This document shows, in pieces, positions 23,880-36,781 of a stretch of DNA of 64,000 nt. Under the pieces are notes generated by a model. That model was not told the origin of the DNA and made no database searches. It saw nothing but the letters and a program-made list of their open reading frames with translations. Source of the DNA: Acanthacorydalis orientalis. Its lineage: Eukaryota > Arthropoda > Insecta > Megaloptera > Corydalidae. Every line of letters starts with the position of its first letter. The first letter of the stretch is position 1. Location: assembly GCA_034766995.1 (NCBI GenBank), contig CM068317.1, forward strand, positions 26,456,001 to 26,520,000, read 5' to 3'. Position numbers and translations under genes: made by a program.

Positions 23880-24480
23880 TTTGGCTTGAAGAGTAACTTG
23901 TTTCGATATTAGAGACAGCAGCTACAGTTTCAAATTGTACTTTATTTTTATTCATAATCTATTCGAAGCTCAAAAAAATTTCCCCAACGGAACGGAAATG
24001 GGTTTCTTCAAGGTGCTAATATAGCCTTTTGCGACCTCTATCGCTTCTTGATTCGATCCAAATCGCTTTTCAGCCATAAAAATTGAGTTTCAGGAACAGA
24101 TGAAAGTGCCCGAGAGAGACAAATCAGGCGAATACGGTCGATGCGGAAGGATTTCATACTTCAATTTGGCTAATTTTTGCTGATCGACAACGCTTTAATA
24201 AGCCAGCGAATTGTTTTGGTGAAACAACATTTTTTATTAGACATTCCAGGACGTTTTTTTCACAATCATTGCCTTAAAATTCTCCAAAAATTCTGCGTAG
24301 CATTGGTCAGTAACTGTTTTTCCTTTCTGGAGATAGTCGATGGAGAGAATTCTTTTCGTATCGTACAAAACTGACGCCATAACCTTTCTAGCCGAGTAAA
24401 CAGTCATTGCCTTCTTCGGAGTCGTTTTACTGCGTTTATTCCAGTGTTTTTATTGCGTTTTCGATTCACAAATTTACATA
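23878..24480 (-). mobile_element. Mariner 3' half, truncated and decayed
   Basis: On the minus strand, across frameshifts, the sequence reads KAMTVYSARKVMASVLYDTK, LSIDYLQKGKTVTDQCYAEF, MLFHQNNSLAY, QKLAKLKYEILPHRPYSPDL, MAEKRFGSNQEAIE. It is followed by decayed sequence to the (TA)n. The second catalytic Asp is Asn (HQNN instead of HQDN), and the third Asp region is disrupted. The N-terminal half is missing and no 5' terminus was found. The 3' end adjoins (TA)n. Confidence 0.75.
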
Positions 24481-24572
24481 CATTACTAAAAGGAATGGAA
24501 CTATGTGAAGACATGAAACCCTCACCCTCTTCCTCAGCGAGTACATAAACCAGGTTACCATAATACCGCCCT

Positions 24573-24573
<1 letters not shown>

Positions 24574-24640
<67 letters not shown>

Positions 24641-24642
24641 TA
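24574..24642. repeat. (TA)n tract
   Basis: About 66 bp of TA repeat with one TATGTATA interruption. Confidence 0.95.
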
Positions 24643-25888
24643 ATAGAGTATTCCAACCGTTATTTCATATTAAAATATGCCATTTGTTAATAAACGAACA
24701 TACTTGTAAAGCTTGTAAATATCAATAAAAAAAGTGCAAACGTTGACAAAACGAACACAACACATTAAAAACTCCACAGAACAACCCTTGATAGAATACA
24801 AGTAAAAAATGTACGCGGACACAATGTTATTTTTTATTTTTCGGTGCAGATATCGTTTATACTTTTCAGACGGACGAAGTGGGTTTATACTGTTTTTACA
24901 AACGTGAATAACGTTTCGCTTGTCAACGGTATGAAAATCGGATGAAATAAAATACCATACATTTCATTTGCATATTTATACGCGTGTATCTCTGTAAACG
25001 TCTGCGAATATCTAAACCTTAATTTTTCATCGTCAAATGAAAAAAACATACACTATAGTTGTATATATGCGCTTTCGTCGCAGTGCCGTGAAATATAAAG
25101 AGTTCTGTATGTATAAGTAAAGTGGAAGATGTACATTCTTCTAAATGAAAAATACAGAATATTTTCATACGAGTTATATTTAATTTGATGTGTTTTTCAT
25201 AAATAGAACTATATTTTTTTTAAAACTATCACATCAATCAACTACAACATTTTAAAAATGTCCATACAACATGCACAGAAATAGAAATATTATATATATA
25301 TATATACAAAAAGAGAGAAGATACGAATATGATAAAAATAATAGAGATATTGAACGAAAATGATAAATATATTTTGTAAAAGATTATTAAAAGTAAAGAA
25401 AACGATATATTGACGTATTAAAACGTACACAAATTTAAATATAAATTTAAAAAGAACAGATAATCTGTATAAAATATAAATTACTCTTCATGAAATCTAT
25501 TTTATAGACAGAACAATGCATAAAAAATATGATTATTGCAATACATGTAGTGAAAACTCAAAATGAAAAAGAAAATTTAAATGAATTTCCAGAAAGAAAA
25601 ATATAAATTTTCCTGTACTTTACCGCTCAGAAGGTGATAGAGCCGTCATCGAAATACATACAAAACAATAAACTAATCAAATATTGATTATTTAAATAGA
25701 AAAAATACTCTGCAGGCCGTTGAGAGTAGAAATAAAACTGTGAAAGTGAATTAAGATACAGTATCAAAAAACTATAATTGTGGAAATTTTAATATTTTAA
25801 AATAGTTAGAAATATAAACAAATAAAAACCGACGAAAGAAACAAATAAGAACACATGTTAATTCAATATTTCATACATTGAAAATTAA

Positions 25889-25926
<38 letters not shown>

Positions 25927-25932
25927 CATTTA

Positions 25933-25964
<32 letters not shown>

Positions 25965-26085
25965 GACCCTTTTTTATTCTAAAATCAATTATAAACTATG
26001 TAAAGATGCGTAGCCATAATAAATAACTTAACAAGTGACTCACAGTTTAAAAATCGAAAAAAAGACTGCAATAATGGATACACAG
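24643..26085. other. Unique DNA without a recognised gene
   Basis: A GC-richer stretch at about 24830-25130 has no convincing open frame. Two (TA)n tracts lie at 25890-25924 and 25933-25957. The remainder is A-rich sequence. Confidence 0.5.
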
Positions 26086-26129
26086 ACATGAATACAAACA
26101 TTTTTATCTTGAAATATAAAAAGATCTAG

Positions 26130-26262
26130 AAACATACCAAACTGAAAATTTGCGAAAAAAAATGGTTGAAATGGAAAGGAATTGAAAAAGTCCTTATCCA
26201 GCAGTGGATCGATTGAGAGAGAGAGAGAAAGAGAGAGATTAACTGATATATATATATATATA
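26130..26262 (+). repeat. Diverged RTE 3' tail followed by (GA)n and (TA)n
   Basis: The segment ending near 26216 contains AAAAAATGGTTGAAATGGAA and TCCTTATCCAGCAGTGGATC followed by TTGA, matching the end of the RTE LINE at 2187-2240. It is followed by about 24 bp of GA repeat and then (TA)n. Only the last 60-90 bp are recognisable. Confidence 0.55.
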
Positions 26263-26449
26263 ACTAATATTTTAATATCTCTAAATAAATATCAAATAAA
26301 GTAAATATTTACTTTATTTTCTAGAGCTATATAAAACACTTTTTATAAGTAAAATCAATAGCTCTTTAATAAATTGCTGTATATTTTATTTTATTTATTA
26401 TCACGAATATATCTATCATGACAGTATCAGTTAATGGAAAATTGTTTCA

Positions 26450-26451
<2 letters not shown>

Positions 26452-26535
<84 letters not shown>

Positions 26536-26553
26536 TTATATATATATATATAT
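26452..26553. repeat. (TA)n tract
   Basis: About 100 bp of TA repeat with TATGTATA and TGTGTTTATA interruptions. Confidence 0.95.
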
Positions 26554-26892
26554 AATGTTTGATCGATTGTTTCATATACATAGACTTGAAATTTAAATAA
26601 ATGAAATTACATTTGGGTATATAATTGCTTTGGTATGAAAGTTACATGGTATGTAAGTTATAATAATATTTTTTTTTAATTTGAATAGTTAGTGTACGTA
26701 CAATAAACGTGTTCATTAATTTCTCAAGTTAATATGAGAAAGACTCAGACATTTTGTACTAACCCTTGTTAAAATTTAAAAACAATAAATACACACCTTT
26801 TAGCAAATTTAAAACTGGACATATTGTCTTTAAAGGAAGATAGTTTCCAAGTAATTTTAGAAATACTATTTTTTGAAACTAGTACAAAATAT

Positions 26893-27225
26893 GAGAGCAA
26901 TTTGAAAAGTTCGCGGTCTAACTATGAAATATTATAATTTATGTTTTTAAATTACATTTATTTTTCCATATTATCCTCTTGAACTTCGATCCACTTCATC
27001 TAGCGATGCTCCAATGCATTTATGCCGTCCCGAAAATCCTTTTCTTGGAGATACTCAAAGTACCAATTCTCTGTTACTACTAGTTCTTCATCTGATAAAA
27101 ATCACCTACCACCGAGTAACTTTTTAAGTTTTGGGAACAGATGAAAATCTGAGGGGACGAAATCTGGAGAATAGGCTGCATGGGGCAGCAATTCGTACTT
27201 CAATTCAGCAAGTTTTGCCATGCGT
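26893..27225 (-). mobile_element. Mariner C-terminal fragment
   Basis: The minus strand gives MAKLAELKYELLPHAAYSPD, VPSDFHLFPKLKKLLGGR (third Asp in PSDF), a stop, then FLSDEELVVTENWYFEYLQE, FRDGINALEHR and KWIEVQEDN. It is followed by a terminal-repeat-like end (GACCGCGAACTTTTCAAATT). Only the last third of a transposase gene and one end are present. Confidence 0.72.
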
Positions 27226-27469
27226 TTCATTTACATTTATCAAATTTTCAAAAGTTATGCTTTTATTAAAAGAAAATCTTCTATTTCATAAAACTGTTGA
27301 GTTTCAGTAAAAGTTTTCACACGCACATTCGAATCACATTTAATAAAAAATATATATGAATTTTATATTAAATGTCATACTTTTTCTTTAGTAAACTTTA
27401 ACAGGAAAACTTAAATCATATTTGATATCAGCGTGAAAGAAATTGTAAATACTTGCTTGTACAAAAAAC

Positions 27470-27472
<3 letters not shown>

Positions 27473-27537
<65 letters not shown>
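27473..27537. repeat. (TA)n tract
   Basis: About 65 bp of uninterrupted TA repeat. Confidence 0.97.
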
Positions 27538-27538
<1 letters not shown>

Positions 27539-29220
27539 TGTTCAGGATAATAAATAAACTGAAAGAAATGAATTAATTACAACTATCTTTTCATAATTAA
27601 ATATCATACAATTACTTATTATTTACAGATCTAATATTCATATATTCTAATTGTATTATTGTCTAAACGGGTAATATTTTCTATAACGAGACGTTTGTTC
27701 CCGTGCCGTTAACTACCATAAATTGCAAATATCAATATTTACATAAACATCAGGAACGTGCGTTGCTATCTGACATAATTCCATTCAGTAATATTTACTC
27801 GACGAACCAAACAGTCATCTCGTTTCAATTAATCAAAAATTAAATTCCATTCATCAACAATGTGGGACAGATGACATCAAACACTAACAAATTCCATTCC
27901 ACTCGCCGAGTATTACAATTTAACTCTGAGGTAAATTAAACAAAAGCCACGTCACGAAGCACTCAAGAGCCAGTGCCCTGTTCCATGGTTTCGCGTCGAA
28001 ACTTGTGAACGGGTCTGGATATTAAAACACCTTCCTTTAATTTAATTAAAGTTGACTTCGTGGCACAGATGAAAGCGATATAATGTTTCCCTCACGAGAT
28101 GTGACGAAACAGTTTGCTGTATACTTGATGCATGCGCTCTTTATAAATATAAACACTTTTAAACTGTGTATTATCTGAACAATAAAAGATAATGGAAGGT
28201 TTTTTATTGCTCCCATATTTCTTCGATAGCACTTAATACAACTTAAGAATCTATCTAGTTATTTGTTAACTCACTGAAATGTTGAATGGAATCAATTTAG
28301 AATCCAATTCATTACATTCGTGTATTTTTATGTATAATATTTTTAATTACGAATTATTATCGCTTTTAAAATGTCAGGAACGATTTATTCGCCATTATTT
28401 AATTAATTTATATCAAAGCTTACAAAATATGAAATCATTTTGTTCATTAAATTTCTCTATTCTTCAATACATTTTACATGTATTTTTTAATCATTTATGA
28501 TTTACATGCTAAAAAAATATTCAAAACATTTATGATTAAAAATTAAAATCAATATATGAAAAATTTAGTTTATAATATTCATTAATAAGTAAATAAATTT
28601 ATTATTTTTATAACATGTTTTATGTTGTATTCAAGTTATATTTTATTCATGTAAAATAATAGAATAATTAATTTTTCAACATATTTGAAATGTATTATGA
28701 ATTTTGTCAAACTTTAATTATTATTGCATTTATGACATGAAAGTCGTGTTTAAAAATAAATGAGTTTTTAATTAGTTTTTCAATAAATTAGTAAGATTTA
28801 ATGTTAATTTTCGATTGTTCTTTTAAATAAGAAAAATATGAATTGATTTTATAAATAAATTGTTAAATATTAAACGCGACAAATTTAAATTTGTAATAAA
28901 TAATTTTCACTCGATTAATGTTTGTATTTTATTTTGTCTTCAAGTTAAAATTTTATATTTTAATCCAGTAAAGAATGTAAAAAATATTTTTGTTTGGTAA
29001 AAACAAATATCCAGAAACATCTTTCTCAAACTGAAGTGAATCGAAGTCAATAAATATAAAATGTTAGTAATGAATAACAATTTTTAAAGAAGTAATTTTC
29101 ATAATCTGTTAATGTCCACCATTGTTTTTATTGAAATTTATGAAAATTCGCTACAAATATCTTGACGTATTTTATATGATATTTTGTCAGCTTGTTATTT
29201 TTTAACTCTTCAACTTGATC
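27538..29220. other. Unique DNA with a GC-richer island
   Basis: 27660-28140 is GC-richer than its surroundings and shows no transposon or coding motif. It may be conserved non-coding DNA, on composition alone. 28150-29220 is very AT-rich with no supported feature. Confidence 0.4.
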
Positions 29221-29278
29221 GTTCTTACACATGGGGCCTCGGGGGACCGCCCAGTCCGACACTCCTTAATCCACCACT
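29221..29278 (-). mobile_element. hAT-type transposon end remnant
   Basis: The minus strand from 29278 reads CAGTGGTGGATTAAGGAGTG, then TCGGACTGGGCGGTCCCCCG and AGGCCCC. CAGTGG-GGATT followed by GGCC-rich sequence is typical of hAT termini. No matching opposite end was found. It shares GTCCGACAC with the block at 331-400. Confidence 0.45.
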
Positions 29279-29301
29279 GCTTATAGTACGTATGTACAAA
29301 C

Positions 29302-29338
<37 letters not shown>

Positions 29339-30208
29339 AATATAAATCCTTGTTGAATATAATTTTCGATAAAACGGTCTTATTGAAAAACTAAGGTAAA
29401 AAAATAAAAAATCCTCGCAAAATTTTCAGTTCTTATCAACAGGAAATATTTATTCAGCGCTTAATGAAATTCAGACGAAATTCCGCTCAGACAAGTATCC
29501 ATCCGTCGCTCCAAATTTAATATAAGATGAAAACTCTTGTTTATAAAGGTCTGCAAACATCTCCGATGAAAATATTTTCGCACGAACCAATTGTGCTTAT
29601 TCGCCACAAAATTTGCACTCTGCAATTTGTAACATCTGCTTAAGAAACGTTGTAAGGACTTTAGGTTTTAATTAAAATACGCGTCGGCATTTCATCTCAG
29701 AAAAAAATATTTTAATTCGCAATTAACATCAAAGCTAATCTTTTAATATAATTGTTTTGAGAAGAGGCTAACAACTCATTCCAATTTAAATAGAATTGTT
29801 TTTATTATTAAGTACTAACAACTATATATATATATATATATACACATAACCGAGTATTAATTAATAATTACAATTAAAATACTAATAAATCATATTAATA
29901 AAAATAGAAATTTAAATATTTAATAATTAAGCTCTTGGAAATATCAAAATTTTTTGTAAGTAATGATTCGATACAAGTATCTATCGACATTTTATTATTT
30001 ATTACTCCTTTAATTATTTCTAAAGTAACATTTATTATTTTTTTATATTGTTTTATTATTAAAAAGTAATAAGCAAATCCACTTGTATTAATTAAATAAA
30101 TGATTACTATTACACATACAAAACTACTGTACTAAATTGTTCTTACATAGTCTTTTAACAATATGAACATTTTTAATATATATTTTCCTCAAAAAATATC
30201 GTGTTATT
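29279..30208. other. Unique DNA without a recognised gene
   Basis: Short (TA)n tracts lie at 29304-29334 and 29824-29842. 29400-29690 is slightly GC-richer. No gene was supported. Confidence 0.5.
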
Positions 30209-30674
<466 letters not shown>

Positions 30675-31826
30675 CACAAGTAGCATATATGTTTGTATAT
30701 AATATAGATACTCATAAGTATATCCTAAACATACACTAAATAAACAAAAGTTTCTATATCCAAAGTATATAAATAAAAGTAAATTAATACTGACCGAAAA
30801 TGTAATTAATTCAGCAAGCAGCTCTTAAAGAAGTATAATTACCATCTAAATAATACCAAATACAAATGTTGTGTCGTTATTTAAGTCTGCTCGCTAGTGT
30901 GGGGTTTTCTTTCGGCGGTGTTTGTTGCTGTTTTTTTTGTTTGATGGTATCCACTAATTTACGGCTGGTTCAATGTTTTCTACTGACTTGTTTCGTATAA
31001 CGGTAGTCACCTTCACCCTTAAAAGATCGATGACTGGTCATTTTTTTAAGTTACTATGGAACCGTTATCGAAATTGAAACTCTGTACATGTTCGAAAGAA
31101 TCATTTCAATCGATCGTTTTCTTTGTAAGAACGTCACAGCTCATAAAATATAATTCGTAGTTATTGAGCTGGGTACGAACACCACCTAACCGAAATATTT
31201 TTTTTATTAGATGTCACTTTTAAAAAACTACGAATATATTTTTATAATGTTTCGTAAAATAATTTTATTACACTTTTTTCCATAACTAAATTAATATCCT
31301 ATTCTACTGTAATAAGTGTCTATTAAAATATAAAGTAGCTAAATATAAATTTATAAAATATATAGTTATGATCGTGAAAATAAAGCCTCCATCCTGCATA
31401 TCAATATAACTTTCATTTTGGAATACTTAATTATTATTATGACTTCTCTATCAATTGTTAACCATCGAAAACGAATAATAATACCATCAGAATTTTAGTC
31501 TTTTACAAAAATTCCAATTTGGCCATAATAATAAAGTTTAATGTTTTATATGAATTTATTCGGATTGAAAAATGTTGTAACACCTTATTCTAAAATAATT
31601 TTAATTAGGTAATAATATAAATCTTTGAAAAAGTAGAAATCTAATATGGACGATTGAAATAAATGACAGTATTCATTACATAGTTTTTAAAAAAAGGAAT
31701 TTTAAAATTATCCAGTGAAATAAAAAGTTTAGAAATACTAAAATTGTATAGTGTTCAAAAATAGTTAAAATACATTGAAAATAAAAAATAAAATATTGGA
31801 GAAAAGCAAAAAATTATAATTTAAAT
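30675..31826. other. Unique DNA without a recognised gene
   Basis: A stretch at 30880-31190 is less AT-biased. No coding, RNA or transposon motif was recognised. Confidence 0.5.
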
Positions 31827-32385
31827 CAGAGGTTCTCAACGGGGTCAGTATAGACCACTTAGGGGTCGATGAAAGTTGGTAAGGAGTCGATAAACCCCAA
31901 AAGATCGATTGGGGGTCGATAAACAAATTGAATGGATATTCTACTTGCATACATATTATATATGCTGCCCCCGGGCGCAGACTGTAGGGGTGACAAATCA
32001 GATATCAAAGGCTGTTATTACATAAAAATATGAAAATAAAATTTTTGCTACGAACTTACAAATAACAATATTGTAAATCGTTTATACTACAAAATACTAA
32101 AAAGTAAATAAATTTTATCGTAACCCTTTTATTTGCTAGGGTCTGAAGTAACTACCATTTAAAATTCCCAAAAAAAAATACTTTATTATAAACAGATGTT
32201 TAAAAATTTATAATCATACATATGCAAATGTTTTTTACAAAATACGGTTTCTTATGATTCTAAGCCTAGTTTTATTTTAATGTCGCAAGGGAGGCACAAT
32301 AGAAGTTCCAATTTTCAAGGAAGTCGATAAAAATGAATATTTTTTCGTAAAGAGTCAATGTATGAAAGAGGGTGGGTAACCCCTA
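31827..32385. mobile_element. hAT-type MITE
   Basis: The left end is CAGAGGTTCTCAACGGGGTC and the right end, reverse-complemented, is TAGGGGTTACCCACCCTC. These imperfect terminal repeats are of the CAGGGGTTCTCAAC type common in hAT MITEs. Flanking octamers ATTTAAAT and ATTTAAAC match at 7 of 8 positions, the expected 8-bp target duplication. The 559-bp interior has no transposase and carries repeated GGGTCGAT words near the left end (31860-31925). Confidence 0.75.
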
Positions 32386-32671
32386 ATTTAAACTGATTCA
32401 AGATTTTTTATTTCTAAATCAGGTCCGGTTAAATAACATCGAAACAAAATTTAACCTTAAAATAGATCTACATCCAATCAGACGTTTTTTTTATCAAACA
32501 AGATAGGAACCCGATTTAAGTTTACCAATAATCACAGACGTTGTAGTGGCCAAGAAGGCATTAAAAAAGCAGAAATGTCTTGTAGGCAGCTGAAATAAAA
32601 GTAGATGAAATTGATACTTTTGGCAGAATTAAGATAAGATCACTGAACCAAAAATTTCATTCAAAATACAT

Positions 32672-32697
32672 TTATATATATATATATATATATATAT
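32672..32697. repeat. (TA)n directly before the 5S-headed SINE
   Basis: About 13 TA units ending one base before the 5S-derived head. Confidence 0.95.
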
Positions 32698-32815
32698 GAC
32701 GACCGCCCGGCACTACAGCCACACCGGTTCCCGTCCGATCACCGCAGTTAAGCAGTACCGGGCCCGGTCAGTACTCGGACGGGCGACCGTCCCTGGAACG
32801 CCGGGTGTCGTCGTC
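32698..32815 (+). rRNA. 5S rRNA-derived sequence with internal promoter-like boxes (SINE head)
   Basis: The core CCGTCCGATCACCG, then AGTTAAGCAG, GGGCCCGGTCAGTACTCG, GACGGGCGACC and CGCCGGGTGTCGTCG follow 5S rRNA order and spacing. The RNA polymerase III internal control region is recognisable: an A-box-like stretch at AGTTAAGCAG, and the C-box region at AGTACTCGGACGGGCGACC. The 5' and 3' ends (GACGAC and GTCGTC) can still pair as helix I. Several substitutions from arthropod 5S, together with the fusion to the body, argue that it is a retroposon promoter and not a functional 5S gene. Confidence 0.75.
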
Positions 32816-32943
32816 GAATACTCGCCAACACGCAAGTGGGATCAGCGTGACGAGTCATGATCCCAAACGTTAAATGATGTGTATAAATAAATGGAAAATC
32901 ATGGAAGAGGCCTGTATCCAGCAATGGATTAACAGAGGTTGAA
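32698..32943 (+). mobile_element. 5S rRNA-headed SINE with an RTE-derived 3' tail
   Basis: The element has three parts. The head (32698-32815) aligns along the whole length of arthropod 5S rRNA. The body (about 32816-32887) is unrelated to 5S and contains a possible stem, GGGATCA paired with TGATCCC (32839-32865). The tail (32888-32943) matches the last 55 bp of the RTE LINE at 2187-2240 with about four differences (shared: AAATGGAAAATCATGGAAGA and GGATTAACAGAGG). (TA)n lies immediately on both sides. A 5S head with a LINE-shared tail is the definition of a SINE3-class element, mobilised in trans by the partner LINE. A chance 5S pseudogene next to a LINE fragment is the alternative, to be settled by finding other copies. 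Confidence 0.82.
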
Positions 32944-32988
32944 TATATATATAATATATATATGTATATATATAATATATATATACAT
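32944..32988. repeat. (TA)n directly after the SINE tail
   Basis: TA repeat with TATAATATAT interruptions beginning right after the RTE-like tail. Confidence 0.93.
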
Positions 32989-33220
32989 CAATATTATTGA
33001 CAACTTCATGCTGCCATTTTATAAGAACAAAATATGAATGAAATAAACGTATCAGAATAAATGTTTCATGAATAGAAACTTATATTGAAACATTTCTTCA
33101 AAATACAATTCTTCATCAGTACAATTTTTCTAAAAAAGTTGCTAAATACTGAAATATATTAAAATGTAATGAATCTATTTTTGCCAATAACAACTTCCTA
33201 TTTATCCTACTTTAAATATA

Positions 33221-33322
33221 TATGTATATATATATATATATATATGTATATATCTATATATATATATACATATATGTATATATATATACATGTATATATG
33301 TATATATATATATATATATACA
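33221..33322. repeat. (TA)n tract with ACATATGTATA units
   Basis: About 100 bp of TA repeat with palindromic TACATATGTA and TACATGTA interruptions. Confidence 0.95.
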
Positions 33323-35642
33323 TATTTTTTGCTATTAACAAAATATATGTAAAAGCTAAATTTAGTATAAAGTTAAAGCGCGAAATTTTATTTATTAGCA
33401 TAACTGTTTTTTACAAATCATATTTTTCGCATATTTAATATATTATAACATAAAAGACAATACCTCCTCAATAGTAAAGTATCGAGAATGACTTTTTGAT
33501 CTAAATACAAAAAAGAATTAAAAACCTAAATATAATGGTTGACAGCATATAAACAAATAATATATTTCTTCAATTTCAAACAATTCGCTTGAAATACTGC
33601 TTTATATGAAACAATATTTATGTAATTTTCCTATATAAATTTAAATTGAAGTAAAACATTATAAAATTATAATTAAAAAAATAATTGCCAAAAGGAAATT
33701 AATATTACCTGTAATTATATCGAACAATTAGTATATTATGTGTGTAAACGTTTTCACTTCGAAGAAAAATCAATAAATAAAATACATTTACACGTACAGA
33801 GCGAACCAAAATGTTTAATAATGCCGCTACTTGTATTTTTCGATCCTTTTTTAAAGTATTACAAATATTCGTTAAACAACGGTATACATTTTGCTTGTAT
33901 TTAATTAGCAAAAAAAATACAATCATTGCAAGTAAAATACTAATATTTCATATAGATTTTTGAGTACATAGTGACCTACTTCAAAGTAACAATTTGATTT
34001 GATATTGAAAAAGTGGGATAAACATAAAAACAAAAATTATAAGTAAAAAAACACAGAGTTAAGAAGATAGAGAAATAGTTAATGCATGTGAGGTAATGTC
34101 AAACTCTCTATCAAACTTTCAATGTCATTAAAAAAAATTGAGATATATCGAAGTAAAGTTTGACTATTTCACAAAAATTCTATTATATAATTTTAATTCT
34201 ATCTCAGCTAACAATAATAGTTACAAAAAAAAATACAATTTAGTACTGCCTTCACTTTTTACCCACAGTTCGAAAATTGATATGAGAAAAATATTTACCA
34301 AAAAAATGAAAAGTTCAGAACATGTTTATTTAATCGTATTAACGCATTTTCTTCTATTACATATTTTCATTTTATTTATTTTAAACAATTAAAAAATCAT
34401 TTATGTATATACAATCACTGGTATAATCAGAAAATATTTCTTCTCTTCCACTTATGTGATTTAAAAAAATGTTAATATAAAAATATAAGCACATACCTTT
34501 AGTGTACTGCACGCCGCCAATCCAATAATTTGAACACGGAATCGTCGCACATTTTTATATAATACAGTTATTCACACAGAACACAACAATAACTAATTAT
34601 AAGTTAGACACGAAAACGTTAATCGATTAAGTACACCCGTTAATAAAATTCTTGCACTTTTCGTCACGAATTTCACTAATCACTTGTCAATTTTTATTTT
34701 AAAACAACTTTTGATACAAGTTCCAGGCATGAATCAATTACTCCGTAATAACTATAAATGATGGTTAATTAATAAACATCAGACGGTATTATCATCAAGT
34801 CATGTTAAATTTATACACGAAATATATGAAATAATAAAACTGTTTTATACTCTCTTTTATATATTCTTTTCATCTAGGTAGAAAAGAAATAGAAAATATG
34901 AATTATGAATGTTATATTCAGCACAACGATTCATATCTGGATATAATCGAAAGGATAGTAATAAATTTTCTTAGACACATTTTTCACTGCAAAACTTATC
35001 TCTTTTCTTTATACAAGCGTATGAACTACTAATGTTTATCTGATGCACTGTCGAGTTTCAATAGTCAAACACTGTAAAATATAAAAATTACATAAGATTC
35101 AATTTTATTTCACTTTCATATAAATGTTATGCAATACTCAACACAATGATTATTCATCGCTATGTATGAGCATCTAGCCGAGAGGAAGGGTAAGATTAAC
35201 GTAATTTATTTACAAGAGTAACTGTAACGGGTTACTAGTCGGTAATAAATTTATGCTTTGCGTGATAGATGATTAAACTATTATTTTTTCAAAGGTAAAC
35301 ACTGTTTGCAGAGAGTAAATATTAGTCTGCGTGGACAATTTATTTCTTTGATAATCATGTGTTATTTAATCTTGTATTATATTTCACTTTCGTATTTTAT
35401 TAATAATATTTTTTTAAAACGATCACATCATTTTAAATAATATTTTTTTTTCTTATTATTCTTATTGTAATTAAACAAGAGTATATTCGTTCTAGTTATA
35501 TGAACAATGAGGAAATTTATCTGAAATGATTAATAAAACTATAAACTGAAACTAGATTTTTTTTAAAAAAAAACATTACTTTCACTAAACACAATAATCA
35601 AATCTTGAAAATATGATCAGTGTAAAAGGCTATATAATCATA
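33323..35642. other. AT-rich DNA without a recognised gene
   Basis: Open frames at 34138-34392 (plus, 84 codons) and 33705-33926 (minus, 73 codons) show only AT-driven residue use (Phe, Leu, Ile, Asn, Lys) and no motif. They are treated as chance. 35160-35350 is slightly GC-richer. Confidence 0.5.
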
Positions 35643-36781
35643 TTAGATTTGGTACAAAAATAATTGCGGTTTTTATCATTTTAAGTTTTTAAGCATCGAT
35701 TTTTCTAGTTACTGTTATTTTTTTGTTATAGTCGTGTGATACATCATTGTAAACAATGAAATTAGCACTACTGATTTTAGCTTGTGTCTATTTTTTTCAT
35801 TCGTTAGTATTGTTGGATATAACCTCTTAAATGAGTCGTGGTAAAAAGCAAATTCGTGCGATTTTGTTGAATGAGTTTAAATTGGGACGTAAAGCAACGG
35901 AAACTGCTCGAAATATCAATTTTTTTTCGGCAAAGAGTCAATTAGTGAACGTACAGCTTAACACTGGTTCCAAAAATTTTATAATGGAAACGAACTCCTT
36001 GCTGGTAAGGAGGGTCGTGAACATCCTTTAGCTATAGACAATAATGATTTAAGAATCATTATTGAAGTGGACCCACGTAAAAGAACTTGAAAGGTGGCAG
36101 AACAACTCAATGTAGATCATTCAATAGTTGTTAGATATTGAAGCCTTGGAACAATTGAAAACGTCATCGCAGAGGATAGACCGAGCAGAAGCACCAAAAC
36201 AGTTTCCTAACCCGAAGCTTCATGAAAAAAAGATTATGGTCACTGTTGGGTGGTTGGGCAAGTGACATCATTCACTACAACTTCTTAAATCCTGGTGAAA
36301 CATTTACATCAGAAAAATATTATCAGGAAATTGAAAAAAATCATGTGAAGCATTTTATGCATTTAAGGCCAGCATTATTCAATCGAAGTGGAACAATTCT
36401 TCTTCATTACAACGCCCGACCACACGTCTCACAAACGACTTTAAAAAAATTAAATGAACTTTGTTATGAAACCTTACTTCATCCACATTATTCTCCGGTT
36501 CTATCTCCAACAGATTATAATTTTTTTAAACATTTGAGTAATTTCCTTCGAGAGAAGATTTTCAAAGATCAAGCATCAGCTCAAAGCGCTTTCGATGAAT
36601 TCGTTAATTCCAGGACTCCAGAATTCTATCTTGTAGGAATAAACAAACTTGTTTCCCGTTGGGAAAAATGTGTGCAGGTCAATGGTTTTTATTTTGATTA
36701 ATAAATATAATTTTAATAATAACTAATACATGTCTTGTTACTCGATACATAAGAATCTCAAATATTTCTGCACCGACCTAA
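35643..36781 (+). mobile_element. Cecropia/Hsmar1-type mariner, dead copy
   Basis: The left end TTAGATTTGGTACAAAAATA, followed by ATTGCGGTTTTT, and the right end (reverse complement TTAGGTCGGTGCAGAAATAT) flank a 1139-bp element with TA on both sides. TTAGGTTGGTGCAAAA-type ends are those of the cecropia group that includes Hsmar1. The element is slightly shorter than the standard 1.3 kb through internal deletions. Confidence 0.87.
35831..36702 (+). pseudogene. Cecropia-type mariner transposase, inactivated
   Basis: ATG 35831 starts MSRGKKQIRAILLNEFKLGR, a helix-turn-helix start. Frameshifts and a TAG at 36029 follow. The open frame from 36222 reads IIHYNFLNPGETFTSEKYYQ, LLHYNARPHVSQTTLKKLNE and HPHYSPVLSPTDYNFFKHL. 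It ends KLVSRWEKCVQVNGFYFD followed by TAA. The order matches the transposase part of SETMAR/Hsmar1. The second catalytic Asp is Tyr-shifted (HYN for HDN), while the third (PTDYNFF) is kept. The region with the first Asp is deleted. Confidence 0.87.

Noticed and set aside
28279..28500. 73-codon plus-strand frame in AT-rich DNA
   Set aside because: AT-driven composition, no motif, no neighbouring signals.
32698..32815. Functional 5S rRNA gene
   Set aside because: The head differs at several conserved positions and no poly-T terminator follows. The sequence instead runs into a unique body and a LINE-derived tail, so a SINE is more likely.
34138..34392. 84-codon plus-strand frame
   Set aside because: Residue use is that of random AT-rich DNA (Phe, Leu, Ile, Asn, Lys, Ser) and nothing resembles a domain.
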